A DNA stretch of 32,275 nt, taken from Bacillota bacterium (lineage in GTDB: Bacteria; Bacillota; Clostridia; Lachnospirales; Anaerotignaceae). The DNA lies in assembly GCA_021768705.1 (NCBI GenBank), contig JAETUG010000020.1, forward strand, positions 1 to 32,275, read 5' to 3'. Numbering within the stretch: position 1 is the first letter of the stretch; every line of letters starts with the position of its first letter. The translations under genes and the position numbers were made by a program. Below the pieces are notes generated by a model. The model was given only the letters and a program-made list of their open reading frames with translations, searched no databases and was not told where the DNA came from. Positions 22,495 through 31,221 of the stretch are shown in pieces.

Positions 22495-23958
22495 ATGGCA
22501 TTGACATATATCGGTACAAGAGGGAAAGACATCAAAGCAACAGCATCGGAAGCCATTCTGCGGGGGATCTGCCCCGACGGTGGTCTGTACATCCCTGAAG
22601 AGATTCCCAAAATGGAAAAATCTTTGGAGGAATTGGGAAAGCTGAATTATCAGGAACTGGCCTATGAAGTTTTGAATAAATTTCTGGATTTTACGGAAGA
22701 AGAACTGAAAGCCTGCATCAATGGGGCTTATGATGAAAAATTCGATACAAAGGAAATCGTTCCTGTGGTGAAAAAGGGTGATGCCCTTTTCTTGGAACTG
22801 TTCCACGGCAGAACCTTGGCTTTTAAGGATATGGCGCTGTCCATCCTGCCCTATCTGATGAAAACAGCGGCAAAGAAAAATGGTTTGGAGAAAGAGATCG
22901 TGATTTTAACAGCCACTAGCGGTGATACAGGCAAGGCGGCATTGGAAGGCTTCGCCAATGTAGAGGGGACTCGTATCATGGTATTCTTCCCCGAGGATGG
23001 TGTCAGCCCTGTGCAGAAACTGCAGATGAACACCCAGGAAGGCGCCAATACCTGTGTTGTGGGCATCAAAGGCAACTTTGACGATGCTCAGTCCGCAGTC
23101 AAGAGCATTTTTACGGACAAAGCACTGGCAAAGGAATTGGAGGAAAAAGGCTTCCAGTTCTCCTCTGCAAACTCCATCAATATCGGCAGACTGGTGCCTC
23201 AGATCGTTTATTATTTCTGGGCATATCTGAACGCGGTGCGCATGGGCGAGATCAAAGCGGGAGAAGAATTGAACTTCACCGTACCCACAGGCAATTTCGG
23301 CGATATTCTGGCGGGCTGGTATGCTATGAAGATGGGCCTGCCCGTAGGTCATTTCGTATGTGCTTCCAACGATAACAAAGTCCTGTACGATTTCTTCCGC
23401 ACAGGCAAATACGATAGAAACAGAGACTTCCATGTGACCGTATCTCCTTCCATGGATATCCTGATTTCCAGCAATCTGGAACGTCTGCTGGCGCACATGG
23501 GCGGACAGGATGCCACAAAGGCAGAAATGGAACAACTGAGCAAAGAGGGTGTTTATACAGCAGAAATTACGGAAACAAAGATCAGTGGGGAATATGCCAC
23601 AGAGGCAGAGACATTTACTGCTATACGGGAATTTTATGAAAAAACAGGCTATGTGATGGATACCCATACTGCCGTTGCATACGCAGCATATCAGAAATAT
23701 AAAGCAGAAAGCGGTGACAACAAGCCTATGGTCATCGTTTCCACTGCCAGCCCTTATAAATTTACAAAGGACGTTATGACAGCGTTGGATGCAAAATATG
23801 CCGATGGCGACGCTTTCGCTTTGCAGGCGGATTTGGAAAAGGTCAGCGGTGTTGCTGTGCCTGCCCCCATCGTTGGTCTGGAGCACAGACCTATCCTGCA
23901 TAAAAATGTTTGTGAAAAAACAGAGATCAAGGACGTTGTGAAGAACTGGCTTTTGTAA
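22495..23958 (+). CDS. thrC: Threonine synthase
   Basis: A 487-aa PLP enzyme converting O-phosphohomoserine to threonine. The N-terminus LTYIGTRGKDIKATASEAILRGICPDGGLYIPEEIP is the long-type threonine synthase signature. PLP-binding Lys111 lies in HGRTLAFKDMALS. The SGDTGKAALEGF and TGNFGDILAGWYAMKMGLP segments form the phosphate-binding sites. The ATG at 22495 follows AAGGAGTGAAGAAA; the 45 codons before it do not match the family. It is followed 18 bp later by a small membrane-anchored protein gene. Confidence 0.95.
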   Translation: MALTYIGTRGKDIKATASEAILRGICPDGGLYIPEEIPKMEKSLEELGKLNYQELAYEVLNKFLDFTEEELKACINGAYDEKFDTKEIVPVVKKGDALFLELFHGRTLAFKDMALSILPYLMKTAAKKNGLEKEIVILTATSGDTGKAALEGFANVEGTRIMVFFPEDGVSPVQKLQMNTQEGANTCVVGIKGNFDDAQSAVKSIFTDKALAKELEEKGFQFSSANSINIGRLVPQIVYYFWAYLNAVRMGEIKAGEELNFTVPTGNFGDILAGWYAMKMGLPVGHFVCASNDNKVLYDFFRTGKYDRNRDFHVTVSPSMDILISSNLERLLAHMGGQDATKAEMEQLSKEGVYTAEITETKISGEYATEAETFTAIREFYEKTGYVMDTHTAVAYAAYQKYKAESGDNKPMVIVSTASPYKFTKDVMTALDAKYADGDAFALQADLEKVSGVAVPAPIVGLEHRPILHKNVCEKTEIKDVVKNWLL

Positions 23959-23976
23959 GAAAAAGGGGAACTGCTT

Positions 23977-24939
23977 ATGGAAGACCGGAAAAGAGAAGAA
24001 GTTCAAGAGGAACAGAAAGAGAAAACCTATGTGACGCGCAGAGAGTTTTATATTTGTTTTTTGATTTTGCTGGTGGTGATTTTCTGGAGCAGCCATGGGG
24101 TCGAAAGCAGACTGGAACGGCAGATTGTAAGTGGAAGCAGAAATACCAGTGAAAAGCTGGATGATATCACCAGTCAGATTTATGGTTTTTCGTCAGAGAT
24201 AGAAGAGGCGGATAACCCCCTGCGGAAAAGCAATATGGAAATCGTAGATGTGGACATGAAGGGGAAAACAGCCACCCTTCGCCTGACGGCAATGCCCAAG
24301 GAATATCAAGACAGCATGGGGCTTACCTTCTTTGTATCCTGCGATGGGGCAGAAGCAGTGGAGGTGTCTGCAACGGCAGGCAAGGACAGAACCTTTACGG
24401 CAGAGGTAACAGTACCCTTCTGCGGTGAAGCCATGGTGTCCGCCAATGTGAAAAAAGGCGACACGGAATATCTGGAGGATATGGGCGGTGTCAGCATAGA
24501 AGGAGAGGTACTCCCTAGTTTCACCGGAAACAGAAGCGGCGGCTGCAGCTGGAACACCAATGATAGCTTTATGACCTTGGACGGAGAGATTTTCGTGGAT
24601 ATTTCATTGCCCAGCTGGCTCGGCAATGAAGGCACCTTTGATCTGAAAAAGGAACAGGTGGAGGTCTATATCGATGGGAAAAAGAGTAAGACTGTTCCTG
24701 CGAAGGAAGAGATTGCCGATCCTTTTTACCACAGCTATGTGGCTTCTTTCCGGGAAACAGATGCAATCCGGTTGGAACGGGGCAAGACTATCGAATTTAT
24801 CTTCCGGGCAGAGGATGCGAATGGGCTTCGCTATCGCTTTGTGGTAGAGAGAGGGTTCTGGAACGGAGAGGATGGCTATGTGGCGGAAGAGCCTGCGGAA
24901 TCCCGTTATGGCAGCAATCCGAACCTGACCATCGAATAA
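23977..24939 (+). CDS. Single-pass membrane-anchored protein, function unknown
   Basis: A 320-aa protein with a charged cytoplasmic N-terminus (residues 1-22, rich in Lys and Glu), one hydrophobic segment YICFLILLVVIFWSS (about 24-38), then a large extracytoplasmic region. A short coiled region (VESRLERQIVSGSRNTSEKLDDIT) follows the helix, and the rest is predicted mostly beta with repeated AEVTVP, EIFVDISLP and IEFIFRAED type strands, which suggests Ig-like or beta-sandwich domains. I recognise no catalytic motif. It lies 18 bp behind thrC and ahead of a terminator, so it is probably co-transcribed, though a functional link is not evident. Confidence 0.75.
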   Translation: MEDRKREEVQEEQKEKTYVTRREFYICFLILLVVIFWSSHGVESRLERQIVSGSRNTSEKLDDITSQIYGFSSEIEEADNPLRKSNMEIVDVDMKGKTATLRLTAMPKEYQDSMGLTFFVSCDGAEAVEVSATAGKDRTFTAEVTVPFCGEAMVSANVKKGDTEYLEDMGGVSIEGEVLPSFTGNRSGGCSWNTNDSFMTLDGEIFVDISLPSWLGNEGTFDLKKEQVEVYIDGKKSKTVPAKEEIADPFYHSYVASFRETDAIRLERGKTIEFIFRAEDANGLRYRFVVERGFWNGEDGYVAEEPAESRYGSNPNLTIE

Positions 24940-24968
24940 AACAGAATACATATGAGAAAAAAGACGGA

Positions 24969-24997
24969 CAAAGGCGGACAAAGTTTCCGCCTTTTTT
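24969..24997 (+). terminator. Terminator of the thrC operon
   Basis: AAGGCGGA (24971-24978) pairs with TCCGCCTT (24986-24993), loop of 7 nt, followed by a T run. Confidence 0.88.
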
Positions 24998-25008
24998 GCG
25001 TGAAAATA

Positions 25009-25037
25009 TTGATTTTGTCTGTTTCATAGCGTAAAAT
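25009..25037 (+). promoter_or_regulatory. Promoter of the fsa-tkt operon
   Basis: TTGATT (25009-25014), a 17-bp spacer and TAAAAT (25032-25037). The leader of about 80 nt carries a TTCGGC/GCCGAA hairpin at 25059-25076. Confidence 0.75.
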
Positions 25038-25122
25038 AAAATTAGCATATTATGTGCATTCGGCGCTGATGCCGAAGGGAAACGACACTATAAGAATAGA
25101 TTTGAAAAGGAGATAGGGTATC

Positions 25123-25770
25123 ATGAAAATGTTTATCGACACAGCGAATGTAGATCACATCAGAGAAGCAAATGACCTGGGCGTGATCTGCGGTGTAACC
25201 ACAAATCCTTCCCTGATCGCAAAAGAAGGCAGAGATTTTGTGGAAGTAGTAAAAGAAATCACAACAATTGTAGATGGCCCCATCAGTGCGGAAGTCATCA
25301 GCCTGGATCATGAAGGCATGGTAAAAGAAGCAAGAGAATTGGTAAAGATCCACAAAAATATCGTTATCAAGATTCCCATGACACTGGAAGGCCTGAAAGC
25401 AGTTAAGATTCTGGCTGCAGAAGGCGTAAAAACAAACGTAACACTGATCTTCTCCGCAACACAGGCACTGATGGCTGCAAGAGCAGGTGCTACATACGTT
25501 AGCCCCTTCCTGGGCAGAGTAGATGATATCGGTTCTGTTGGTATGACACTGATCGAAGAAATCGTTGATATTTTCGATATCCACGGCATTGAAACAGAAA
25601 TCATCGCTGCATCTATCCGCAATCCTCTGCACGTGATCGATGCTGCAAGAGCAGGCTGCCATATCGCAACTATCCCTTACAATGTTCTGATTCAGATGGC
25701 AAAACACCCTCTGACAGATATCGGTATCGAAAGATTCCTGAAAGACTGGGAATCCGTACCCAAAAAGTAA
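25123..25770 (+). CDS. fsa: Fructose-6-phosphate aldolase / TalC-type transaldolase
   Basis: A 215-aa class I aldolase of the short transaldolase family. The N-terminus [31 protein letters not shown] is diagnostic, the Schiff-base Lys83 lies in VIKIPMT, and [15 protein letters not shown] and ASIRNPLHV are family motifs. The protein acts either as fructose-6-phosphate aldolase or as transaldolase; sequence alone does not separate the two. It precedes transketolase by 47 bp, which favours the transaldolase role in the non-oxidative pentose phosphate pathway. Confidence 0.93.
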   Translation: MKMFIDTANVDHIREANDLGVICGVTTNPSLIAKEGRDFVEVVKEITTIVDGPISAEVISLDHEGMVKEARELVKIHKNIVIKIPMTLEGLKAVKILAAEGVKTNVTLIFSATQALMAARAGATYVSPFLGRVDDIGSVGMTLIEEIVDIFDIHGIETEIIAASIRNPLHVIDAARAGCHIATIPYNVLIQMAKHPLTDIGIERFLKDWESVPKK

Positions 25771-25817
25771 TATAAAATAAGCTGACTTGAAAACTGAACT
25801 TTTGGAGGAAAAACCAA

Positions 25818-27797
25818 ATGAACAATATTGATAACCTGACAATCAATACACTCCGTTTCCTTTCCGCAGAAGCCATCCAGAAAGCAAAGAGCGGCCACCC
25901 CGGTCTGCCTATGGGTGCTGCGCCTGCTGCCTATACCTTGTGGGCAAAGGAAATGAAAGCAAACCCCGCAAATCCTAATTGGGACGACAGAGACAGATTC
26001 ATCCTCTCCGCAGGTCATGGCTCTGCACTGCTGTATTCCCTGCTGCACGTATTCGGCTATGGTCTGACGATTGAAGACCTGCAGAACTTCCGTCAGAGAA
26101 ATTCCCTGACACCCGGTCACCCCGAATACAAACATACAAAAGGCGTTGAAGTGACAACAGGCCCTCTGGGACAGGGGATCGCCAATGCCGTGGGTATGGC
26201 TTTGGCAGAAAGCCATCTGGCAGCAAAATTCAACACACCCGAATTTAAGGTGGTAGACCACTACACATATGCTCTGTGCGGCGATGGCTGCCTGCAGGAA
26301 GGTGTTGCTTCCGAAGCGGCTTCTCTGGCCGGTACAATGGGCCTGTCTAAGATCATCGTTCTGTATGACAGTAATCACATTACCATCGAAGGCGACACAG
26401 CAACAGCTTTTTCCGAAAATGTGCTGAAACGTTTCGAAGCTTACGGCTGGGATACCCAGGAAGTTGCGGACGGCAACGACGTAGACGCTATCGCAGCAGC
26501 CATCGAAGCAGCAAAGAAAGCGGATAAACCTTCCATCATCAAGATCGAAACAAAGATCGGCTACGGCGCACCCAACAAACAGGGCAAAGCATCTGCCCAC
26601 GGCGAACCTCTGGGGGAAGAAGAAATCAAGCTGGCAAAGGAAAACCTGGGCTGGCCTTATGAAGAAGCATTCTTCGTTCCGGAAGAAGTAAAAGCGCATA
26701 TTGCCGAAATCAACGCTGCAGGTGCGAAAGCAGAAGCAGAATGGAACGAAATGTTCAAAGCTTACAGTGAAAAATATCCCGAACTGGCAAAAGAATATGC
26801 AGAATGGCACAGCGACGAACTGGCAGTTGATCTCTTGAATGATGAAGAATTCTGGAAAAATGAAGGCGATATCGCAACCCGTGCCACATCTGAAAAGGTG
26901 CTGCAGAAAGTAGCGAAGGTAGTGCCTAACCTGTTCGGCGGCTCCGCTGACCTGGCTCCTTCCAACAAATCTCTGATGAAAGAAAGAGAATACTATAGCA
27001 AGGAAAACCCTGCCGGCTCCAACGTACATTTCGGTATCCGTGAATTTGCCATGACAGCAATGGCAAACGGTATGGCAGTGCATGGAGGCGTAAGACCTTA
27101 TATTGCCGGTTTCTTTGTATTTTCTGACTATATGAAAGCAGGTCTGAGAATGGAAGCCCTGATGGGTCTGCCTGTGATCAGTATCCTGACCCATGACAGC
27201 ATCGGCGTAGGCGAAGATGGCCCTACCCATCAGCCCATCGAACATCTGGCAATGCTGCGCAGCCTGCCTAACTACAATGTATTCCGTCCCTGTGATACAA
27301 GAGAAACAGCAGCGGCTTGGTATACAGCACTGACAAGCAAAACAACACCTACAGGTCTGATTCTGTCCAGACAGAACCTGCCCGCTCTGGAAGGCACAGG
27401 CAAAGGCGCTCTCAAAGGCGCTTATGTGCTGAAAGATTGCGAAGGCACTCCTGATGTACTGCTGATGGCTTCCGGTTCTGAAGTAGAACTGATCTATAAA
27501 GCTGCGGATGAACTGGCAGCAAAGGGCGTAAAAGCTCGTGTTATCAGTATGCCTTGCTGGGAATTGTTCGAAGCACAGGATGCAGCATACAAAGAAAGCG
27601 TAATGCCTAAAGCAGTCCGTGCAAGACTGGCTGTGGAAGCAGCTTCCGATTTCGGTTGGTACAAATATGTAGGCATGGACGGCGACATCATCTGCATGGA
27701 TGGCTTTGGCGCATCCGCTCCCGCAGGTCTGCTGTTCAAAGACTTTGGCTTCACAGTAGAAAACGTAGTGGAAAAAGCACTGGCTCTGGTGAAGTAA
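25818..27797 (+). CDS. tkt: Transketolase
   Basis: A 659-aa thiamine diphosphate enzyme of the pentose phosphate pathway. Landmarks are the N-terminal KSGHPGLPMGAAPAAYTLW, the ThDP/metal motif GDGCLQEGVASEAASLAGT, and, in the middle domain, FGIREFAMTAMANGM and DSIGVGEDGPTHQPIEH. Length is normal. TTGGAGG lies 8 nt before the ATG. Placed with the aldolase, it interconverts pentose and triose/hexose phosphates. It is highly biased toward codons such as ACA, GCA, AAA and GAA, as expected for strong expression. Confidence 0.96.
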   Translation: MNNIDNLTINTLRFLSAEAIQKAKSGHPGLPMGAAPAAYTLWAKEMKANPANPNWDDRDRFILSAGHGSALLYSLLHVFGYGLTIEDLQNFRQRNSLTPGHPEYKHTKGVEVTTGPLGQGIANAVGMALAESHLAAKFNTPEFKVVDHYTYALCGDGCLQEGVASEAASLAGTMGLSKIIVLYDSNHITIEGDTATAFSENVLKRFEAYGWDTQEVADGNDVDAIAAAIEAAKKADKPSIIKIETKIGYGAPNKQGKASAHGEPLGEEEIKLAKENLGWPYEEAFFVPEEVKAHIAEINAAGAKAEAEWNEMFKAYSEKYPELAKEYAEWHSDELAVDLLNDEEFWKNEGDIATRATSEKVLQKVAKVVPNLFGGSADLAPSNKSLMKEREYYSKENPAGSNVHFGIREFAMTAMANGMAVHGGVRPYIAGFFVFSDYMKAGLRMEALMGLPVISILTHDSIGVGEDGPTHQPIEHLAMLRSLPNYNVFRPCDTRETAAAWYTALTSKTTPTGLILSRQNLPALEGTGKGALKGAYVLKDCEGTPDVLLMASGSEVELIYKAADELAAKGVKARVISMPCWELFEAQDAAYKESVMPKAVRARLAVEAASDFGWYKYVGMDGDIICMDGFGASAPAGLLFKDFGFTVENVVEKALALVK

Positions 27798-27814
27798 TTT
27801 AAACCTGAAATAAC

Positions 27815-27848
27815 AAAAAGCTCCTGATGGCAGCATCAGGGGCTTTTT
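27815..27848 (+). terminator. Terminator of the fsa-tkt operon
   Basis: AAAAGCTCCTGATG (27816-27829) pairs with CATCAGGGGCTTTT (27834-27847), with one T-G pair and a short loop, then T. The thpR Shine-Dalgarno starts only 13 nt later. Confidence 0.88.
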
Positions 27849-27874
27849 CTTAGGAAAAGAAAGGAGGAGACCGT

Positions 27875-28423
27875 TTGCGTACATTCATTGCTATTGAATT
27901 GGAAGAAGAAGTGAAGGAATATCTTTTCCATATCCAGACGGAAACACAAAAGCTTTGCCGCCGTGGGAATTATACACCCAAGGAGAATTTCCATCTGACG
28001 TTACATTTTTTGGGGGAAGTGGAGGAAGACGACTTAGAATATCTGCAGGAAGCCATCTATGAAACAGCCCGCCGCAATCGTCCTTTTACTCTGACGTTGG
28101 ATAAGATCGGGTTTTTCCCCAGGGGAAATAAAGGCATCCTTTGGGCAGGCTTGGAAAAAAGTAATCCTTTGCAAAGATTATTCAGTACACTGGAAAAATC
28201 TTTGGAACAGCAGGGGTTTGCTCGGGAAAGAAAGGGGCTCAGCCCTCATATCACACTGGGCAGAGAAGTGGAGCCGCAGCGTAGCTTTCTGGATGTGCAG
28301 AAGGGCGTAAAGGTAGAACCTATGCGGGTTTCTGTCAGAAGTATCTCTCTGATGGAAAGCGTGCGAAAGGGGCCGAAGCTGGTCTATGTTCCCCTGTATC
28401 GGATCGACCTGAAGGGGAAATAA
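27875..28423 (+). CDS. thpR: RNA 2',3'-cyclic phosphodiesterase (ThpR/LigT)
   Basis: A 182-aa 2H-phosphoesterase. The two catalytic HxTx motifs are HLTL at residues 40-43 and HITL at 125-128, with the family start MRTFIAIEL. It hydrolyses 2',3'-cyclic phosphates of RNA ends. The start codon is TTG at 27875 with an AAAGGAGGAG site 7 nt upstream. It lies 26 bp after the tkt terminator, too short for a separate promoter, so its transcription probably depends on readthrough. Confidence 0.9.
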   Translation: MRTFIAIELEEEVKEYLFHIQTETQKLCRRGNYTPKENFHLTLHFLGEVEEDDLEYLQEAIYETARRNRPFTLTLDKIGFFPRGNKGILWAGLEKSNPLQRLFSTLEKSLEQQGFARERKGLSPHITLGREVEPQRSFLDVQKGVKVEPMRVSVRSISLMESVRKGPKLVYVPLYRIDLKGK

Positions 28424-28545
28424 TTTGAACAAAAAAACGAATCGGCGCAGCATGGCAAAAATGAACAATTTTTCATTGGAAAAGCAGTAGAAAAAAGTGT
28501 TTCATTGGTCATTCCTCCAAATCGTAGATTTTTTAACAAATTCGG

Positions 28546-28574
28546 TTGAAAAAAAGAAATTCCTTTTATATACT
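28546..28574 (+). promoter_or_regulatory. Promoter of the alcohol dehydrogenase gene
   Basis: TTGAAA (28546-28551), a 17-bp spacer and TATACT (28569-28574). The expected start near 28581 gives a leader of about 135 nt with two hairpins. Confidence 0.8.
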
Positions 28575-28593
28575 GAGATTATGCGAAGAGATT

Positions 28594-28662
28594 CTGTATG
28601 CTGTATATAGATGCCGCATACAGGAAATGATGTACAAAGGAGTACCTGTTTTGGGCAGGTAC
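28594..28662 (+). promoter_or_regulatory. Structured 5' leader of the dehydrogenase gene
   Basis: Hairpin 1 is CTGTATGC (28594-28601) with GCATACAG (28616-28623). Hairpin 2 is GTACCTG (28642-28648) with CAGGTAC (28656-28662), loop TTTTGGG. A TGTAC at 28631 can pair with GTACA at 28659, competing with hairpin 2, so a two-state switch is possible. I do not recognise a known riboswitch class. No T-tract terminator follows. Confidence 0.45.
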
Positions 28663-28715
28663 ACGAAAGAAGCAAGTAAATACTTTTAGAGGATTTTTTT
28701 AAGGAGGAATTTAAA

Positions 28716-29804
28716 ATGGCAAACACTACTGTATTTTTCCCCGGTTACTCCGCAGGTGAAAATGCTTACACGGATATTGATAAGGTATGCTCTCCCTACG
28801 GCACAAAAGCAGTCGTTATCAGTGATGAAATTTCTATCAACGCAACAAAAAAATATTTGGATGAAGCAACAAAGGACGGCAAGGTAAAAATCGAATATAT
28901 CCTGTTCCCCGGCGAAGCTTCTTTCGAAGCTGCGGAAGAACTGCAGCAGACAGATCTGGTAAAAAACGCAGATATGATCTTCTGTCTGGGCGGTGGGAAA
29001 GCCATCGATACTGGCAAGCTGGTTGCGCATAACCTGAATAAGCCCTACTTTACATTCCCTACCATCGCTTCCACATGCGCATGCAACTCTGCACTGGGCA
29101 TCTACTACTATCCCACTCATGAATTCCGCACATTCTTCCGTGTGGACAGACCCCCTGTACACATTTTCATTTCTACAAAGGTTATCGCAGAAGCTCCCGC
29201 ATCTTTCCTGTGGGCTGGCATCGGCGATGGCATGAGTAAAGAAGCAGAAGTAAAATTCTCCGCAAGAGGCAGAGAAGATGAACTGACTCTGGAAGAACAG
29301 GCTGGCGTAGCGCTGTCCGGCTGCTGCACAGAGCCCCTGCTGAAATATGGTATCCAGGCGATGGAAGACTGCAAAAACAACCGTGCTTCCAAAGCGATCG
29401 AAGAAGTTGCTCTGGATATCTTCATCAACACAGGTATGGTTTCCAACATGGTTGACTCTGCAAAATACAACACTTCTCTGGCACATGCGTTCTTCAATGC
29501 AAGCACAACACTGCATCAGATCGAAGCAAGACATAAACACGGTGAAGTAGTTTCTTATGGCACACTGGTACTGCTGACACTGGATAAACAGTATGATAAA
29601 CTGGACAGATTCTTCGAATTCTATAAAGGCATGAACCTGCCTACCAAACTGGCTGATATCGAAATCACAGTAGAAGAACTGGATCCTGTTCTGGAACTGG
29701 CAGTACAGAGATACGATATGGACGTAGTTCCTTACGAAATCACACCTGCCATGATCAAAGACGCGATTCTGGAATTGGAAGAATATAACAAAAGAAGAGC
29801 TTAA
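28716..29804 (+). CDS. Iron-containing alcohol dehydrogenase, glycerol dehydrogenase-like
   Basis: A 362-aa member of the GldA-type branch of the iron-dependent alcohol dehydrogenase family. The NAD-binding GGGKAIDTGK is at about residues 90-99. The metal ligands expected for this fold are the Asp in GIGDGMSKEAE and the two His of LHQIEARHKHGEVVSYGTL. The substrate is not certain from sequence; glycerol or another diol or short aldehyde are candidates. AAGGAGG is 8 nt before the ATG. The gene is alone, with a long leader, strong codon bias, and a terminator. Confidence 0.88.
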   Translation: MANTTVFFPGYSAGENAYTDIDKVCSPYGTKAVVISDEISINATKKYLDEATKDGKVKIEYILFPGEASFEAAEELQQTDLVKNADMIFCLGGGKAIDTGKLVAHNLNKPYFTFPTIASTCACNSALGIYYYPTHEFRTFFRVDRPPVHIFISTKVIAEAPASFLWAGIGDGMSKEAEVKFSARGREDELTLEEQAGVALSGCCTEPLLKYGIQAMEDCKNNRASKAIEEVALDIFINTGMVSNMVDSAKYNTSLAHAFFNASTTLHQIEARHKHGEVVSYGTLVLLTLDKQYDKLDRFFEFYKGMNLPTKLADIEITVEELDPVLELAVQRYDMDVVPYEITPAMIKDAILELEEYNKRRA

Positions 29805-29811
29805 TTAGCAG

Positions 29812-29878
29812 TTTTTTAGGGGGCTTTCCAGTCAAATTGATGATTTTTGGAGGCCCCTAAAAATTGGTCGTTTTTTTT
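29812..29878 (+). terminator. Terminator of the dehydrogenase gene
   Basis: TTTTTAGGGG (29813-29822) pairs with CCCCTAAAAA (ending about 29863) with further inner pairing, followed by TTGGTCG and eight T. The long inner loop makes this less regular than the others. Confidence 0.7.
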
Positions 29879-29889
29879 GGGAAACATAC

Positions 29890-29918
29890 TGGAAAAAGAC
29901 AAGAAAGTATTTTATACT
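29890..29918 (+). promoter_or_regulatory. Promoter of the acyl-CoA dehydrogenase-Etf operon
   Basis: A -35-like TGGAAA (29890-29895), a 17-bp spacer and TATACT (29913-29918). Leader to the ATG is about 120 nt, with no clear structure seen. Confidence 0.55.
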
Positions 29919-30047
29919 AAAAGAGTATGGGAAAACCGAGATTTTCGGAGTTTTCATCAGAACTATGGAACGGCAAAATCCGTTTCGGATATAGTAAGAG
30001 ACAATAGTCTATCACACAAGCAAAAGTTTAAAGGAGGAAACAAATTT

Positions 30048-31190
30048 ATGGAATTTGGATATTCTAAGGAGCAGGTACTGCTGAGAGAAATGTACAAGAA
30101 ATTTGCTGAAACAGAAATTAAACCTCTGGCAGAAGAACTGGACGAAGAAGAAAGATTCCCCGTGGAAAGCATTCCTAAACTGGCCAGATACGGTTTTATG
30201 GGTATTCCCTTCCCCAAGGAATACGGCGGTGCAGGCGGTAACTATCTGACATACGCTATGGCAATCGAAGAACTGGGTAAAGTATGCGCTACTACAGCAG
30301 TTATCGTTTCCGCTCATACATCTCTGTGTGCAGGCCCCATCTACTACTTTGGTACAGAAGAACAGAAACAGAAATATCTGGTACCCCTGGCAAAAGGTGA
30401 AAAGATCGGTGCTTTTGGTCTGACAGAACCCAGTGCAGGTACAGACTCCTCCATGCAGCAGACAACAGCTGTTCTGGATGGTGATGAATACGTTCTGAAC
30501 GGTACAAAAGTATTCATTACAAACGCTGGCTATGCTGATATCTATGTAGTTATCGCTATGACAGATAAATCCAAAGGCAACAAAGGCATCTCTGCTTTCA
30601 TCGTAGAAAAAGGCACACCCGGCTTCTCCATTGGTAAAAAGGAAAGAAAAATGGGTATCCGTGGTTCCGCAACTTGCGACCTGATCTTCGAAAACTGCAG
30701 AATCCCTAAAGAAAACATTCTGGGCAAAGAAGGCCAGGGCTTCAAGATCGCAATGCAGACACTGGACGGCGGCCGTATCGGTATCGCTTCCCAGGCAATC
30801 GGTATCATGCAGGGCGCAATCGACGAATGCGTGAAATATGTAATGGAAAGAAAACAGTTCGGTAAGAAGATCGGTCAGTTCCAGAATACACAGTTCGAAC
30901 TGGCAGATATGGCAACAAAGGCTGAAGCTGCAAAACTGCTGGTTTACAAAGCAGCGTGTGAAAAAGATGCAGGCAGACCTTACAGCCACCTGTCCGCAAT
31001 GTGCAAATACTTCGGTGGTTCCACAGCAAGTGATATCACAAGAAGATGTGTACAGCTGTTCGGTGGTTACGGCTACACAAGAGATTACCCCGTTGAAAGA
31101 ATGATGCGTGATGCGAAGATCACAGAAATCTACGAAGGTACATCTGAAGTTCAGAAAATGGTTATCTCCAGCTGGATGAAGTTAAAATAA
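30048..31190 (+). CDS. Acyl-CoA dehydrogenase (butyryl/short-chain type)
   Basis: A 380-aa flavoprotein. Landmarks are GAFGLTEPSAGTDSS (FAD/substrate signature, about residues 124-138), KMGIRGSATCDLIFENC, DGGRIGIASQA, and IYEGTSEVQ with catalytic base Glu363. The EtfB and EtfA genes follow, so it probably works as a Bcd-EtfBA complex that reduces crotonyl- or another enoyl-CoA with NADH, with flavin-based electron bifurcation to ferredoxin possible. Substrate chain length is not certain. The ATG at 30048 follows AAAGGAGG; the longer in-frame frame to 29847 has no support. Strong codon bias. Confidence 0.92.
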   Translation: MEFGYSKEQVLLREMYKKFAETEIKPLAEELDEEERFPVESIPKLARYGFMGIPFPKEYGGAGGNYLTYAMAIEELGKVCATTAVIVSAHTSLCAGPIYYFGTEEQKQKYLVPLAKGEKIGAFGLTEPSAGTDSSMQQTTAVLDGDEYVLNGTKVFITNAGYADIYVVIAMTDKSKGNKGISAFIVEKGTPGFSIGKKERKMGIRGSATCDLIFENCRIPKENILGKEGQGFKIAMQTLDGGRIGIASQAIGIMQGAIDECVKYVMERKQFGKKIGQFQNTQFELADMATKAEAAKLLVYKAACEKDAGRPYSHLSAMCKYFGGSTASDITRRCVQLFGGYGYTRDYPVERMMRDAKITEIYEGTSEVQKMVISSWMKLK

Positions 31191-31221
31191 TTGAAACAAA
31201 GAAACAGGAGGAAAAAGCTCA

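Noticed and set aside
25692-27884. Long minus-strand open frame opposite tkt
   Set aside because: Antisense shadow; CTG-rich and strongly biased codons of tkt remove stop codons on the opposite strand.
28424-28500. Terminator after thpR
   Set aside because: Short A/T-rich self-complementary stretches exist (AATGAAC/TTTCATT), but the stem is too weak to call.
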